Source: Benzoatithermus flavus (GTDB taxonomy: Bacteria; Pseudomonadota; Alphaproteobacteria; Geminicoccales; Geminicoccaceae). Taken from it: a DNA stretch of 64,000 nucleotides. Under the pieces are notes generated by a model. The model did no database searches, was not told where the DNA came from, and saw nothing but the letters and a program-made list of their open reading frames with translations. Positions within the stretch are counted from its first letter, which is position 1; each line of letters opens with the position of its first letter. The DNA is taken from positions 1-64,000 of the forward strand of contig NZ_JBBLZC010000021.1 of NCBI RefSeq assembly GCF_037908215.1, read 5' to 3'. A program made the translations under genes and the position numbers. Positions 34,951-43,278 of this stretch are shown here, piece by piece.

Positions 34951-35460
34951 TCACGCGAGCGGCGATCCGCTGGCCGTGACGCCGCCGGTCACCGATCGCA
35001 CGCCAGGCAGAGGATAGCGCACCGGATAGCACGGGTTCGGCAGAACGTGCTGGACCGCCACGCGGCGAACGGTGTCGAGCAGGATCGGGGCACGCAGATT
35101 GACGAACGCACGACGCTCGCCCGCCACGTCCTGCAGGCTCACGACGAGGAGCACCGTGCTGTCGGCCGGCGTACAGCCGAGGGCGGCTTCGCAGGCGGCG
35201 GCCACGTCGTCCTCGGCCAGAAGCCCGGCCCCGTGCGGGAGGACGACGAAGCGGATCCCCGGATCGTCGAGCGCCGCCAGGAGCAGGGAGGCGGCGGTCC
35301 CCGCGAGCGGCGCCAGCCGGAAACGTATCAGGTGCGGGAAGCCCGGCAGGCCTTGCGGGAACCGGATCGGGCACTCCGACGAAACAGGCTGCTCCGGTCT
35401 CGGGCACGAGGCAGCACGGAGGGCCGGCCTCTCCCTGCTATCGTGGGCGATCGCGATCAT
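34951..35460 (-). CDS. fliW: flagellar assembly factor FliW
   Basis: A 169-residue protein. IRFPQGLPGFPHLIRFRLAPL and NLRAPILLDTVRRVAVQHVLPNPCYPVRYPL are typical FliW signatures. In Bacillus and Campylobacter FliW binds flagellin and sequesters CsrA; alphaproteobacteria more often use FlaF/FlbT. No csrA-like frame lies in the 253 bases between it and flgL or nearby. The N-terminal ~30 residues are extra and poorly conserved; the start at 35460 is the last plausible ATG before the family core. Confidence 0.85.
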   Translation of the reverse strand: MIAIAHDSRERPALRAASCPRPEQPVSSECPIRFPQGLPGFPHLIRFRLAPLAGTAASLLLAALDDPGIRFVVLPHGAGLLAEDDVAAACEAALGCTPADSTVLLVVSLQDVAGERRAFVNLRAPILLDTVRRVAVQHVLPNPCYPVRYPLPGVRSVTGGVTASGSPLA

Positions 35461-35713
35461 GGCGTGGTCCTGGCCCTCCGCTGGTCGGCTTCGTGCAGGC
35501 TGCCGTCGAGCCTGCAGCAGCTTCCGAGCGCATCGGGGCGTGCCTCGCGGATCCTGACCGGACACTCGACCCGTTCGTTCAGTCCACGGCCTGCGGGTCT
35601 GGATGGCCGGCTCGGGGGCATGGCACCCGGCAATCCTCTTCCGATGCGCTGGAAATCCACTCTAGCCGTTTGCACTTGCCTAGGGGTCGATGCGCCGGCG
35701 CGTCCCGTTCCGC

Positions 35714-36613
35714 TCACCGCAGGTAATCCGCGAGCGACAGGGCGGCGAGACGGCCGGTCACGGCATAGGCCGCCTCGAGGGTGGCCTGGTCCTGAGCCAG
35801 ACGGGTCATGACCGTCGGCACGTCGGTATCCTCGATGCCGGAGACGATGTCGTCGAGATAGGCGATGCCGGCCTCGTGCGCGTCCCGGATCGAATCGAGC
35901 CGCGCCGCTTCGGCGCCGAGGCCGCCGCGCAGGTCGATGATGCCGTCGAGCGCTGCGTCCAGCCCGGCCATCGCCTGCTCGAGCCCGGCCCGATCGTCGG
36001 CTGCATGCGCGACCCGCGCCTGTCCGAGGGCAGCGATCAGGTCGGCGAAGGCCGGATCGCTCGCCGTGACGCCGTAGGTGATCTCGACCCCTTCGTCCAC
36101 CCGGGCCGAGAGTCGGACCTCGTCGCCACGGTAGTAGAGCGAGGGATCGGCGACGGTGATCGACCCGGCCGGCAGCACTACCGGCGGTCGATCGGTGCGG
36201 CTGCCGGCGAAGAGATGATCCTCGCCGAGCTTCGTGTTCAGCCGCGCGGCGATCTCCGCCAGCATGCTGTCGAGCTCGGTCGTGAGCGGCATGTTCCTGC
36301 CGGTGCCGCTGTCCAGGCGCCGCACGAGCGCCGCCCGGGCGCGCTGGGCGATTCCGACCAGGCCGTCGAGTGCCGAATCCATCGCCTGCAGCCGTCGGGC
36401 GAGCGTCTGGTTCCGGTCGAGGAGCGCACCGGCGAGCGTTCGGGCGTCCCGGGCGCGCAGGAGCAGGCCGGCATCGTCCGCGATCTGGTCGTAGCGCCGT
36501 ACGGCCTTGCCCGAAGCGATGGCCATCTGCGCCTCGCGCGTGCGGGCCTGTATCGCCGCGAGGGTCGAGGTCAGGCGCTGGCCGTGGGCGAGATCGGCGA
36601 TCCGGAATGACAT
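35714..36613 (-). CDS. flgL: flagellar hook-filament junction protein FlgL
   Basis: A 299-residue HAP3-like protein of the flagellin family. The N-terminal helix MAIASGKAVRRYDQIADDAGLLLRAR and the C-terminal helix DVPTVMTRLAQDQATLEAAYAVTGRLAALSLADYLR form the coiled-coil core seen in FlgL and flagellins. The ATG at 36613 follows flgK by 14 bases. Last gene of the flgI operon; it joins the hook to the filament. Confidence 0.88.
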   Translation of the reverse strand: MSFRIADLAHGQRLTSTLAAIQARTREAQMAIASGKAVRRYDQIADDAGLLLRARDARTLAGALLDRNQTLARRLQAMDSALDGLVGIAQRARAALVRRLDSGTGRNMPLTTELDSMLAEIAARLNTKLGEDHLFAGSRTDRPPVVLPAGSITVADPSLYYRGDEVRLSARVDEGVEITYGVTASDPAFADLIAALGQARVAHAADDRAGLEQAMAGLDAALDGIIDLRGGLGAEAARLDSIRDAHEAGIAYLDDIVSGIEDTDVPTVMTRLAQDQATLEAAYAVTGRLAALSLADYLR

Positions 36614-36627
36614 GATGCCAGCCCCCC

Positions 36628-38508
36628 TCAGCGGGCCAGGGACAAGAGATCGTCGAGCATGCGATCGACGATCGAGACCAGCCGCGCCGAGACGGCGTAG
36701 GTCTTCTGGTAGAGGACGAGCCGCGACAGCTCTTCGTCGAGGTTGACGCCGGAAACGCTCGCCTGCCGGGCGGCGAGGTCGTCGGCGAGTGCTCGATCGG
36801 CCGCCTGCGCCGCATTCGCCCGCTCCGCCGCCACCGCCGTCACGGACACGAGTTCCGCCGCGTAATCGGCGGCGCGGTAAGTCCCGGCCGGCAGCGCGCC
36901 CCGTGCCACGGTGGCGAGCCCGGTCTCGAAGGCTGCCGCGAGCTTCTGGGCACCGCGGCCGTCGCCTTTGCCGCCGAGCTTTGCCGAAGGCGGCGGGCCC
37001 GCGTTCACGTCGAGCGCGGCTCGCGCGAGCCGGCTGCTGTCGGCTGCGATGTCCTCGCGCACGGCGATCTCCGTCGGCTGCGCTCCGCTCGGCACGACGA
37101 GATCGTTGAGGCCGAAATAATGCGAGAAGCCGAGCGTGCGGCGATGGCCGGCGGAATCGGTCACGGTGATGGCGCTGTCGCCCTCGGCCAAGGCGATGCC
37201 GTAGCCGGCGGCGCCTGCGATCTCGAGGGCGCCCGACGCGTTCAGGCTCGCCGAGCCGTAGCCGCCGAGATCGTTCGCGATCCGAGCGGCGAGGGCTGCG
37301 GGACTCGCGGCGGCGCCGACGTCGACTGCGACCGTGGTCACCGTCGCCCCCGTCCGGCGGTCGATCACGGCGAGCCAGGCGGTGCCGCTGCGGGCCGCGG
37401 CAGCGAAGCCACCGGTGTCGGTCCGAGCACCGGTCAGACGTTCGGGAGGTGGCAGGGAAACGGCCGCGTTGTGGGCCGCGTTCAGCGTGTCGCGCACGAG
37501 GCCGGCGAGCTCGCCGAGCTGGTCGGCCAGCTCCGGCAGCACCCGGTCGCGCGCTTCCAGGAGGCCCTGCAGCCGCCCGGACCGGAACGGCGAGACGACC
37601 CGCTGCCCGGCATCGTCGAGCGGATCGCTGGCGAGCTCGGGGATGAGCTCGGCCCGGATCCCGCCCGTGACGAGGACTACTCCCGCCTCTCCGGCCAGCG
37701 GCGCGCCCGTGGCAGGGTCGATCTGGTCCTCGGCGAGCAGGCGAAGCGGGCCGAACGCGGTGCGGGGGCCGACGTCCGCGGCCGGATCGTAGGCGAGCCG
37801 ATAGAGTTTCTGGTCGAGCAGAGACTGGCCGCCGCGAGTGTAGACGGCGATCGCGCCGTTCTCCCGGCGGGTCACCGAGATTTCGATCCTGGCGGCGAGG
37901 CTCTCGAGAAGCGCATCGCGTCGGTCGAGCAGCTCGGCATCGGCGCCCGACCGCGCGATCTCGCCGTTCAGGTCCCGAAGGGCCCGGATTTCGTCGTTGA
38001 TCGCGGCCACCGTTCCGGCGATCTGCCGGTCGACGTCGCGGCGCATGGCCTGGACCTCGGCGCCGGCACGGCCGATGGCGGCGGTCAGATCCTGCGCCGC
38101 CCCGACGAGCGCCTCGGCGCGCGCCGACTCGTCGGGGGCGTCCGCCAGCGCCTGGGCGGCCTTGGCGAGCCGGCCGATGCCACCCGCGAGCCCGCCGCCC
38201 GCATCGCCCGGAGCGCCCAGGATCCGGTCCTGGATGCTGGCATAGAGGTCGCTCAGCACCTCGCTGCGCGCGAGCCGGCCCTTCTGCTCGGCGAGGCGAA
38301 CGTTCAGGAACTCGTCCACGGCCCGGGTCGCGTCGGTGGGTCGGGCGCCCGCTCCGCGGCCATCCAGGACCAGCGCCTCCTGGTGCGCGACCTTGCGTGT
38401 GTAGCCTTCGGTGTTGGCATTGGCGACGTTGTTGGCCGTCACGCTCAGCGCACGCTGGGCGACGGCAAGGCCGCTGGTCGCGATCGACAGCACCGAGAAC
38501 AGGCTCAT
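36628..38508 (-). CDS. flgK: flagellar hook-associated protein FlgK
   Basis: A 626-residue HAP1. The N-terminus SIATSGLAVAQRALSVTANNVANANTEGYTRK is the flagellar rod/hook motif, and the C-terminus SGVNLDEELSRLVLYQKTYAVSARLVSIVDRMLDDLL is the matching helix. The middle is variable. It forms the first junction ring between hook and filament, with FlgL encoded next. Confidence 0.92.
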   Translation of the reverse strand: MSLFSVLSIATSGLAVAQRALSVTANNVANANTEGYTRKVAHQEALVLDGRGAGARPTDATRAVDEFLNVRLAEQKGRLARSEVLSDLYASIQDRILGAPGDAGGGLAGGIGRLAKAAQALADAPDESARAEALVGAAQDLTAAIGRAGAEVQAMRRDVDRQIAGTVAAINDEIRALRDLNGEIARSGADAELLDRRDALLESLAARIEISVTRRENGAIAVYTRGGQSLLDQKLYRLAYDPAADVGPRTAFGPLRLLAEDQIDPATGAPLAGEAGVVLVTGGIRAELIPELASDPLDDAGQRVVSPFRSGRLQGLLEARDRVLPELADQLGELAGLVRDTLNAAHNAAVSLPPPERLTGARTDTGGFAAAARSGTAWLAVIDRRTGATVTTVAVDVGAAASPAALAARIANDLGGYGSASLNASGALEIAGAAGYGIALAEGDSAITVTDSAGHRRTLGFSHYFGLNDLVVPSGAQPTEIAVREDIAADSSRLARAALDVNAGPPPSAKLGGKGDGRGAQKLAAAFETGLATVARGALPAGTYRAADYAAELVSVTAVAAERANAAQAADRALADDLAARQASVSGVNLDEELSRLVLYQKTYAVSARLVSIVDRMLDDLLSLAR

Positions 38509-38517
38509 GGATCACTC

Positions 38518-38955
38518 CTAGCAGCGGCGGTCGAACGCGACCGCGATGATCCGGCTGCCACCGGCAGGGCCGCGGGCCGGCGTGCCGTAGCCGGGAGAGG
38601 TGTCGGCGGCGCTGGTGGCCAGGCTTTCGCCGATCGCCTGGACGACCCCTTCGGCGATCTGCCGCGCCCGGCGCAGGCGCTCGGCATTCGCGCGCACGGT
38701 CGCCTGAAACCCGCGCAGCGCGGCATCGAGCGTGGCGCGCTCCTCGGCGGCGAGCTCGGCCAGTGCCTCGGGCTTCTGCCGCAGCCGGCGCAGCTCGAGC
38801 TCGTAGCGCTCGGCGAGCGCCGCCTTCTCGGCCTGGAGCGCCTGCAGACGCTCGAGCTTCATCTGACCCAGGAGCGCGTTCTCGGCCTGCATGATGCCCT
38901 CGAGCTCGCGCATCAGCGCGAGCAGCATCACGATACGGGTGTGCGATTCGATCAT
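38518..38955 (-). CDS. FlgN-like flagellar export chaperone
   Basis: A 145-residue, mostly helical protein with a long coiled coil (ELEGIMQAENALLGQMKLERLQ through LRRLRQKPEALAELAAEERATL). The C-terminal 30 residues are glycine/proline-rich. FlgN is the chaperone of FlgK and FlgL, and this gene sits directly before flgK, overlapping the flgJ stop by four bases (ATGA). Assignment rests on helix pattern and position; sequence identity to FlgN is not obvious. Confidence 0.65.
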   Translation of the reverse strand: MIESHTRIVMLLALMRELEGIMQAENALLGQMKLERLQALQAEKAALAERYELELRRLRQKPEALAELAAEERATLDAALRGFQATVRANAERLRRARQIAEGVVQAIGESLATSAADTSPGYGTPARGPAGGSRIIAVAFDRRC

Positions 38956-39224
38956 GCAGCCTCCTGGGCCTTGAGCATTTCACGGAGAACGGCATCGGCG
39001 ATGCCGATACCGCCACTGCGGCTGATCAGCTTGGCGTACTCGTCCTGGAGCATCGCCGCGAAAGGATCGTCCTCGGCATTGCCGAGGGGGCCGGTGAGAC
39101 CCTGCATGAGCTCGCGCAGGATCTGTGCCAGGAACACGCTCTCGAGCTCTTCCGCCTTGGCGCGCAGCGCCTCCGGCGCTGCCGGTGCCGCTGTGGCGGG
39201 CGAGACGGTGGAGACGGTCGCCAT
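38952..39224 (-). CDS. FlgJ-type rod-binding protein (short form)
   Basis: A 90-residue protein matching only the N-terminal rod-binding domain of FlgJ: AKAEELESVFLAQILRELMQG, then DPFAAMLQDEYAKLISRSGGIGIAD. The muramidase domain of enteric FlgJ is absent, as is usual in alphaproteobacteria, where a separate enzyme opens the peptidoglycan. The ATG at 39224 overlaps the flgI stop by one base; a GTG one codon upstream is also possible. Confidence 0.82.
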   Translation of the reverse strand: MATVSTVSPATAAPAAPEALRAKAEELESVFLAQILRELMQGLTGPLGNAEDDPFAAMLQDEYAKLISRSGGIGIADAVLREMLKAQEAA

Positions 39225-40393
39225 CACATCACCTCGATCTCGGCCTGAAGAGCGCCCGCCGCTTTGATCGCCTGGATGATTCCGATCATGTCGCGCGGGC
39301 CGACGCCGAGCGCGTTCAGACCGTCCACGAGGTCCTTCAGCGTGGCCGCAGGCGGCAGGGCTACCATGCGACGATGGGATTGGTCGTCGACCTCGATCCT
39401 GGTCCGCGGCACGGCCACGGTGTCGCCCTGGCCCAAGGGATTGGGCTGGGACACCTGCGGCTCCTCGGTCACCCGGACCGTCAGGTTCGCCTGCGCCACC
39501 GCCACCTGGCTGATCCGCACGTTCTCGCCCATGACGATGATGCCGGAGCGCTCGTCGATCAGGATCCGGGCCGGCGTGTCGGGCTCGACCGGAAGCTGCT
39601 CGATCTCGCTCAGGAGCTGGGCCACCCGACCGCCATAGCTCCTCGGCACCGGCAGGATCACGGTCGAGGGATCGGAGGCGCGGGCGCTGCCGGCACCGAG
39701 CCGCTCGTTGATCGCGGCGGCGATCCGCTCGGCCGTGGTGAAGTCGGGGTTGCGCAGCGCCAGACGAACTTGGCCGAGCTGGTCGAGCGCGAAGTCGACC
39801 TCACGCTCGACCAGTCCGCCGCCGGGGATGCGGGCCGCGGTCGGCACGCCGCGGGTGACGCTGGCGGCGTCGCCCTTGGCCTCGAATCCGCCGACGCTCA
39901 GCGCCCCTTGCGCCACGGCGTAGGCTTCGCCGTCGGCACCCAGAAGCGGGGTCACCAGCAGCGTGCCGCCCAGGAGCGACTTGGCGTCACCCAGAGCGCT
40001 CACCGAGACGTCGATCCGGCTGCCCTGCCGCGCGAACGGCGGCAGGGTGGCGGTCACCATGACCGCCGCCACGTTCTTGGTGTTGAGGTTGGTGCCGCGC
40101 GTGCTCACCCCGAGCCGCTCGAGCATCGCGACCAGGCTCTCCTGGGTGAACAGCGCGTTGCGCAAAGAATCGCCCGTGCCGTTCAGGCCGACGACGAGGC
40201 CGTAGCCCACGAGCATGTTGCTGCGCACGCCCTCGAAGTCGGCGATGTCCTTGATGCGCGAGGTCGCTGCCGCCGCGACGCTCGTGCCTGCGACGAGCAG
40301 CAGGAGCGCCGCGCCGACGAGGTGGCGCGCCCATTCCCGCAGCGGCAGGAGCGACGACGGCGAGCGGCGGACGGCACTGGTCGAGACCTGCAT
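39224..40393 (-). CDS. flgI: flagellar P-ring protein FlgI
   Basis: A 389-residue precursor with a long signal region (LVGAALLLLVAGTSVAAAA). The mature start SRIKDIADFEGVRSNMLVGYGLVVGLNGTGD is the FlgI hallmark, and the C-terminus has LKDLVDGLNALGVGPRDMIGIIQAIKAAGALQAEI. It builds the periplasmic P ring in the peptidoglycan layer. It is the first gene of flgI-flgJ-flgN-flgK-flgL. The start at 40393 lies 43 bases from a sigma-54 promoter; earlier starts would put the promoter inside the gene. Confidence 0.94.
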   Translation of the reverse strand: MQVSTSAVRRSPSSLLPLREWARHLVGAALLLLVAGTSVAAAATSRIKDIADFEGVRSNMLVGYGLVVGLNGTGDSLRNALFTQESLVAMLERLGVSTRGTNLNTKNVAAVMVTATLPPFARQGSRIDVSVSALGDAKSLLGGTLLVTPLLGADGEAYAVAQGALSVGGFEAKGDAASVTRGVPTAARIPGGGLVEREVDFALDQLGQVRLALRNPDFTTAERIAAAINERLGAGSARASDPSTVILPVPRSYGGRVAQLLSEIEQLPVEPDTPARILIDERSGIIVMGENVRISQVAVAQANLTVRVTEEPQVSQPNPLGQGDTVAVPRTRIEVDDQSHRRMVALPPAATLKDLVDGLNALGVGPRDMIGIIQAIKAAGALQAEIEVM

Positions 40394-40435
40394 CTTGCGC
40401 CCATGTTGCGGGGACCGAGGATCGACGGCGCTTCT

Positions 40436-40451
40436 TGCGAACACCGTGCCA
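40436..40451 (-). promoter_or_regulatory. sigma-54 promoter of the flgI operon
   Basis: On the minus strand the sequence is TGGCACGGTGTTCGCA, 15 of 16 positions of the consensus TGGCACGRNNNTTGCW (C for one T), with exact GG-to-GC spacing. It is 43 bases upstream of the flgI start. Sigma-54 with the activator FlbD drives class II/III flagellar genes in Caulobacter-type hierarchies. Confidence 0.85.
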
Positions 40452-40516
40452 AGCCGGGAAAAGCCGCCGTTCCCGGGCAGGCGGGCGGGCCCGGGTAGGG
40501 CGCCGGGATGTCCCGA

Positions 40517-40556
40517 CCCGGCAGAATTTTCCTGCTGCCCGGCAGATCCTGCCGGG
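40517..40556. promoter_or_regulatory. palindromic enhancer-like elements, candidate FlbD (ftr) sites
   Basis: A perfect palindrome CCCGGCAG-ATC-CTGCCGGG (40538-40556) is preceded by a second, imperfect copy starting CCCGGCAG at 40517. It lies about 70-100 bases upstream of the sigma-54 promoter and ~95 bases upstream of fliX. That is the expected geometry of an enhancer for a sigma-54 activator. The resemblance to Caulobacter ftr elements is from memory. Confidence 0.6.
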
Positions 40557-40650
40557 TCGAGGCGCCGCTTCACCCTCGGTTAACCTCGCGCGCCTAGGAT
40601 CGTGCCCGGGCACCGCCGATAGGCGGGACGCTTCGGCCATGGAGGGCGAC

Positions 40651-41067
40651 ATGCGCGTGCTCGGCCCCGGGGTCTGTCTTGCCGCTGCTCTGCGCCCTGA
40701 ACCGGCGCGTGCCGGCTCCGGCCCGCCGTTTCCGCCGCCGGTGGCATCGTCCCCCAGCACCATGCCGAGCGCCGGAACCGCGGCCCTGGCATCGCTCGAA
40801 GTCGTGCTGGCGCTTCAGATGCTGCCCGACGCGGCGGAACGTCGCCGTCGGGCGCTGCGCCGCGGCAGCGGTCTCCTCGACCGGCTCGAGGAACTGCATG
40901 CGGCGCTGCTGGAAGGGAGTCTGCCGGTCGCCACCCTGCATCGGCTCCGTCGGGCGCTGGCGCAGCCTGCCGATGTGCCCGATGATCCGGCGCTCGCCGC
41001 CATTCTCGGTGAGATCGAGCTCAGGGTCGCGGTCGAGCTCGCCAAGCTCGAGCGCGCCTGCGGCTGA
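40651..41067 (+). CDS. fliX: flagellar assembly regulator FliX
   Basis: A 138-residue protein. The core VVLALQMLPDAAERRRRALRRGSGLLDRLEELHAALLEGS, then IELRVAVELAKLE, is characteristic of FliX. In Caulobacter FliX controls the sigma-54 activator FlbD and is needed for basal-body assembly. The start at 40651 is supported by GGAGGG eight bases upstream; the ATG at 40639 would put this Shine-Dalgarno inside the gene. Divergent from flgI. Its presence argues for an alphaproteobacterium. Confidence 0.85.
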   Translation: MRVLGPGVCLAAALRPEPARAGSGPPFPPPVASSPSTMPSAGTAALASLEVVLALQMLPDAAERRRRALRRGSGLLDRLEELHAALLEGSLPVATLHRLRRALAQPADVPDDPALAAILGEIELRVAVELAKLERACG

Positions 41068-41239
41068 GCCGCCTTCCGGCCTCCTGACGCACGATGTCGC
41101 AGCGCGGCGGACGGAGTGGCGACATTCGGCCGGGCACGACGATATCGAAGGCCGGAGTCGCCGGCGATTCCTGACGCGGCGACGGGTTCGAGCCTCCCTC
41201 GGACACAAGGCGTGCCGGGCTCGCGACTCGTGCGCTGCA

Positions 41240-41253
41240 TTGAGCCAGATCAA
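41240..41253 (+). promoter_or_regulatory. FNR/FixK-type box upstream of ccoG
   Basis: TTGAGCCAGATCAA matches TTGA-N6-TCAA and four of five bases in each arm of TTGAT-N4-ATCAA. It lies 73 bases before the ccoG start. FNR/FixK regulation of ccoGHIS under low oxygen is well established in alphaproteobacteria. Confidence 0.75.
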
Positions 41254-41326
41254 TGCGAGGCAGGGTCCGGCGCGCGAGCTAGGCCCGACATGATCGGTCG
41301 TGACCACATCTTGCAGGCAGGGCGGG

Positions 41327-42784
41327 ATGAGCACTGAAGTGATGCAGGCCGAGGACGCGCTCTCGCGCGCCCAGCAGAAGGCGTCCCCACTCTACAAGGG
41401 GCGGGTGGAGGTCTACGCGAAGGCGGTCAAGGGACGGTTTCGGACCATCAAGTGGGCAGCGCTCTGCGTCCTGCTCGGCATCTACTACCTCGCGCCGTTC
41501 ATCCGTTGGGACCGCGGGCCCGGCGCCCCGGATCAGGCCATCCTCGTCGACATGGCCGGGCGGCGGCTCTACTTCTTCTGGATCGAGATCTGGCCGCAGG
41601 AGATCTACTTCCTGACCGGCATCCTGATGCTCGCGGCCTTCGGCCTGTTCCTCGCGACCTCGCTCTTCGGCCGCCTGTGGTGCGGCTTCGCCTGCCCGCA
41701 GACCGTCTGGACCGACCTGTTCATGCAGGTCGAGCGCTGGATCGAAGGTGACCGTGCGGAGCGTATGCGCTTCGACAAGGCACCCTGGACGAGCTGGAAG
41801 ATCCTCAAGCGCACAGCGAAGCACGCCGCTTGGCTCCTGATCGCCTTTCTGACCGGCGGTGCCTGGATCATGTACTTCAACGACGCGCCGACCGTGATCC
41901 GGGAGTTCTTCACGGGCGAGGCCGGGCTTGCGGTCTATTTCTTCGTCGCCCTGTTCACGAGTACGACCTATCTCCTCGCCGGCTTCGCGCGCGAGCAGGT
42001 CTGCACCTACATGTGCCCGTGGCCGCGCATCCAGGGCTCGCTCGTCGACAAGGACACGCTGGCCGTCACCTACGAGGCCTGGCGTGGCGAGCCGCGCGGC
42101 AAGTACCGCAAGGGCGAGAGCTGGGATGCCCGCGGCGACTGCATCGACTGCAAGCAGTGCGTCGCCGTCTGCCCGATGGGCATCGACATCCGCGACGGCT
42201 TCCAGCTCGAGTGCATCGGCTGCGGCCTGTGCATCGACGCCTGCGACGACGTCATGACCAAGATCGGCCGGCCGCCGAAGCTGATCGCCTACGACAGCGA
42301 GCGCAACCAGGAGCTCCGCGCTCTGGGCCAGCCCCCGCAATACCGCCTGGTGCGCCCGCGGACCATCCTCTATGCCGTCATCCTCGGCCTGGTCGCCGCG
42401 ATCATGCTGGGCGTCCTGCTCCTGCGCTCGACCGTCGACGTCAACGTCCTGCCCGATCGCAATCCCCTGTTCGTGACGCTCTCGGACGGCTCGATCCGCA
42501 ACGGCTACACCATCCGCGTGATGAACAAGACCCGCTCGGAGAAGGCGTACGAGCTCCGCCTGGCCGGCACGGATGCCGTCCTGAGCGCTCTCGGCCAGGA
42601 GGGTCACGCCGGCAGCATCACGCTTCTGGCACCGCCGGACGGCGTCTCGACCCATCACGTCTTCGTGCAGCTTCCGCGCAAGGAGGTGAAGGGCGAGGTG
42701 AACGACGTCACCTTCGAGCTCACCGATACCGCCACCGGCAGCGTGAAGACCTTCGGCACCGTGTTCCGGGGGCCCAAGCGATGA
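41327..42784 (+). CDS. ccoG: cytochrome c oxidase accessory protein CcoG (FixG/RdxA)
   Basis: A 485-residue membrane protein with about five membrane segments. Two ferredoxin-like 4Fe-4S motifs are visible: CIDCKQCVAVCP and CIGCGLCIDACDD. Extra cysteines lie in FACPQTVWTD and CTYMCPWPR. A periplasmic Ig-like domain closes the protein (about 380-485). CcoG is the cupric reductase that helps copper enter the cbb3 oxidase CuB site. First gene of ccoGHIS, downstream of an FNR-type box. The start at 41327 follows GGGCGGG. Confidence 0.94.
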   Translation: MSTEVMQAEDALSRAQQKASPLYKGRVEVYAKAVKGRFRTIKWAALCVLLGIYYLAPFIRWDRGPGAPDQAILVDMAGRRLYFFWIEIWPQEIYFLTGILMLAAFGLFLATSLFGRLWCGFACPQTVWTDLFMQVERWIEGDRAERMRFDKAPWTSWKILKRTAKHAAWLLIAFLTGGAWIMYFNDAPTVIREFFTGEAGLAVYFFVALFTSTTYLLAGFAREQVCTYMCPWPRIQGSLVDKDTLAVTYEAWRGEPRGKYRKGESWDARGDCIDCKQCVAVCPMGIDIRDGFQLECIGCGLCIDACDDVMTKIGRPPKLIAYDSERNQELRALGQPPQYRLVRPRTILYAVILGLVAAIMLGVLLLRSTVDVNVLPDRNPLFVTLSDGSIRNGYTIRVMNKTRSEKAYELRLAGTDAVLSALGQEGHAGSITLLAPPDGVSTHHVFVQLPRKEVKGEVNDVTFELTDTATGSVKTFGTVFRGPKR

Positions 42785-43278
42785 GCACCGCCATCATGCA
42801 GCAGAAGGAACAGCGCGGCTCCTGGATCCCTTGGCTCTTCGTCGCCTTCTTCCTCGTGGTCGTCGCCGTGAACGGCACCATGATCTGGTTCGCCACGGAG
42901 AGCTGGACCGGCCTCTCCACGGACGACCCCTACGACAAGGGCCTCACCTACAACCGGAACCTCGAGGCGGCGCAGCGTCAGGCGGCACTCGGCTGGCAGC
43001 CCAAGCTGACGGCCCGGATCGTTTCCGGCTTCTCCGCCGAGGCCGAGCTCGCCGTGACCGACGCCAGAGGCGCGCCCCTGACCGATGCCAGGGTCGTGGC
43101 CTCGTTCGAGCGGCCGCTCGAAGAGCGGTCCGACTTCAAGGTGGAGCTGACCCCCACGCGGCCCGGCGTGTACCGTGCCGCTTTCGACCTGCCGCTGACC
43201 GGCTTGTGGATCGCCCATGTCACGATCCGCCGCGGCGACGACCTCTACGTCCACGAGCAGCGGATGGTCCTGCGATGA
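42781..43278 (+). CDS. ccoH: cbb3 oxidase assembly protein CcoH (FixH)
   Basis: A 165-residue protein with one N-terminal membrane helix (WIPWLFVAFFLVVVAVNGTMIWFA) and a periplasmic domain. SWTGLSTDDPYDKGLTYNRNLEAAQRQAALGWQ is the FixH signature. It stabilises the cbb3 oxidase during assembly. Overlaps ccoG and ccoI by four bases each (ATGA). Confidence 0.92.
   Translation: MSTAIMQQKEQRGSWIPWLFVAFFLVVVAVNGTMIWFATESWTGLSTDDPYDKGLTYNRNLEAAQRQAALGWQPKLTARIVSGFSAEAELAVTDARGAPLTDARVVASFERPLEERSDFKVELTPTRPGVYRAAFDLPLTGLWIAHVTIRRGDDLYVHEQRMVLR

Noticed and set aside
35461..35713. Possible csrA between flgL and fliW
   Set aside because: None of the three minus-strand frames has a CsrA-like start or motif.
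40538..40556. Palindrome between flgI and fliX as a transcription terminator
   Set aside because: It lies between two divergent promoters, where no transcript needs to end, and has no T-run on either side.
41180..41200. GGTTCGAGCC resembling a tRNA T-arm
   Set aside because: The flanking bases do not form the T-stem and no acceptor or anticodon arm can be drawn upstream.
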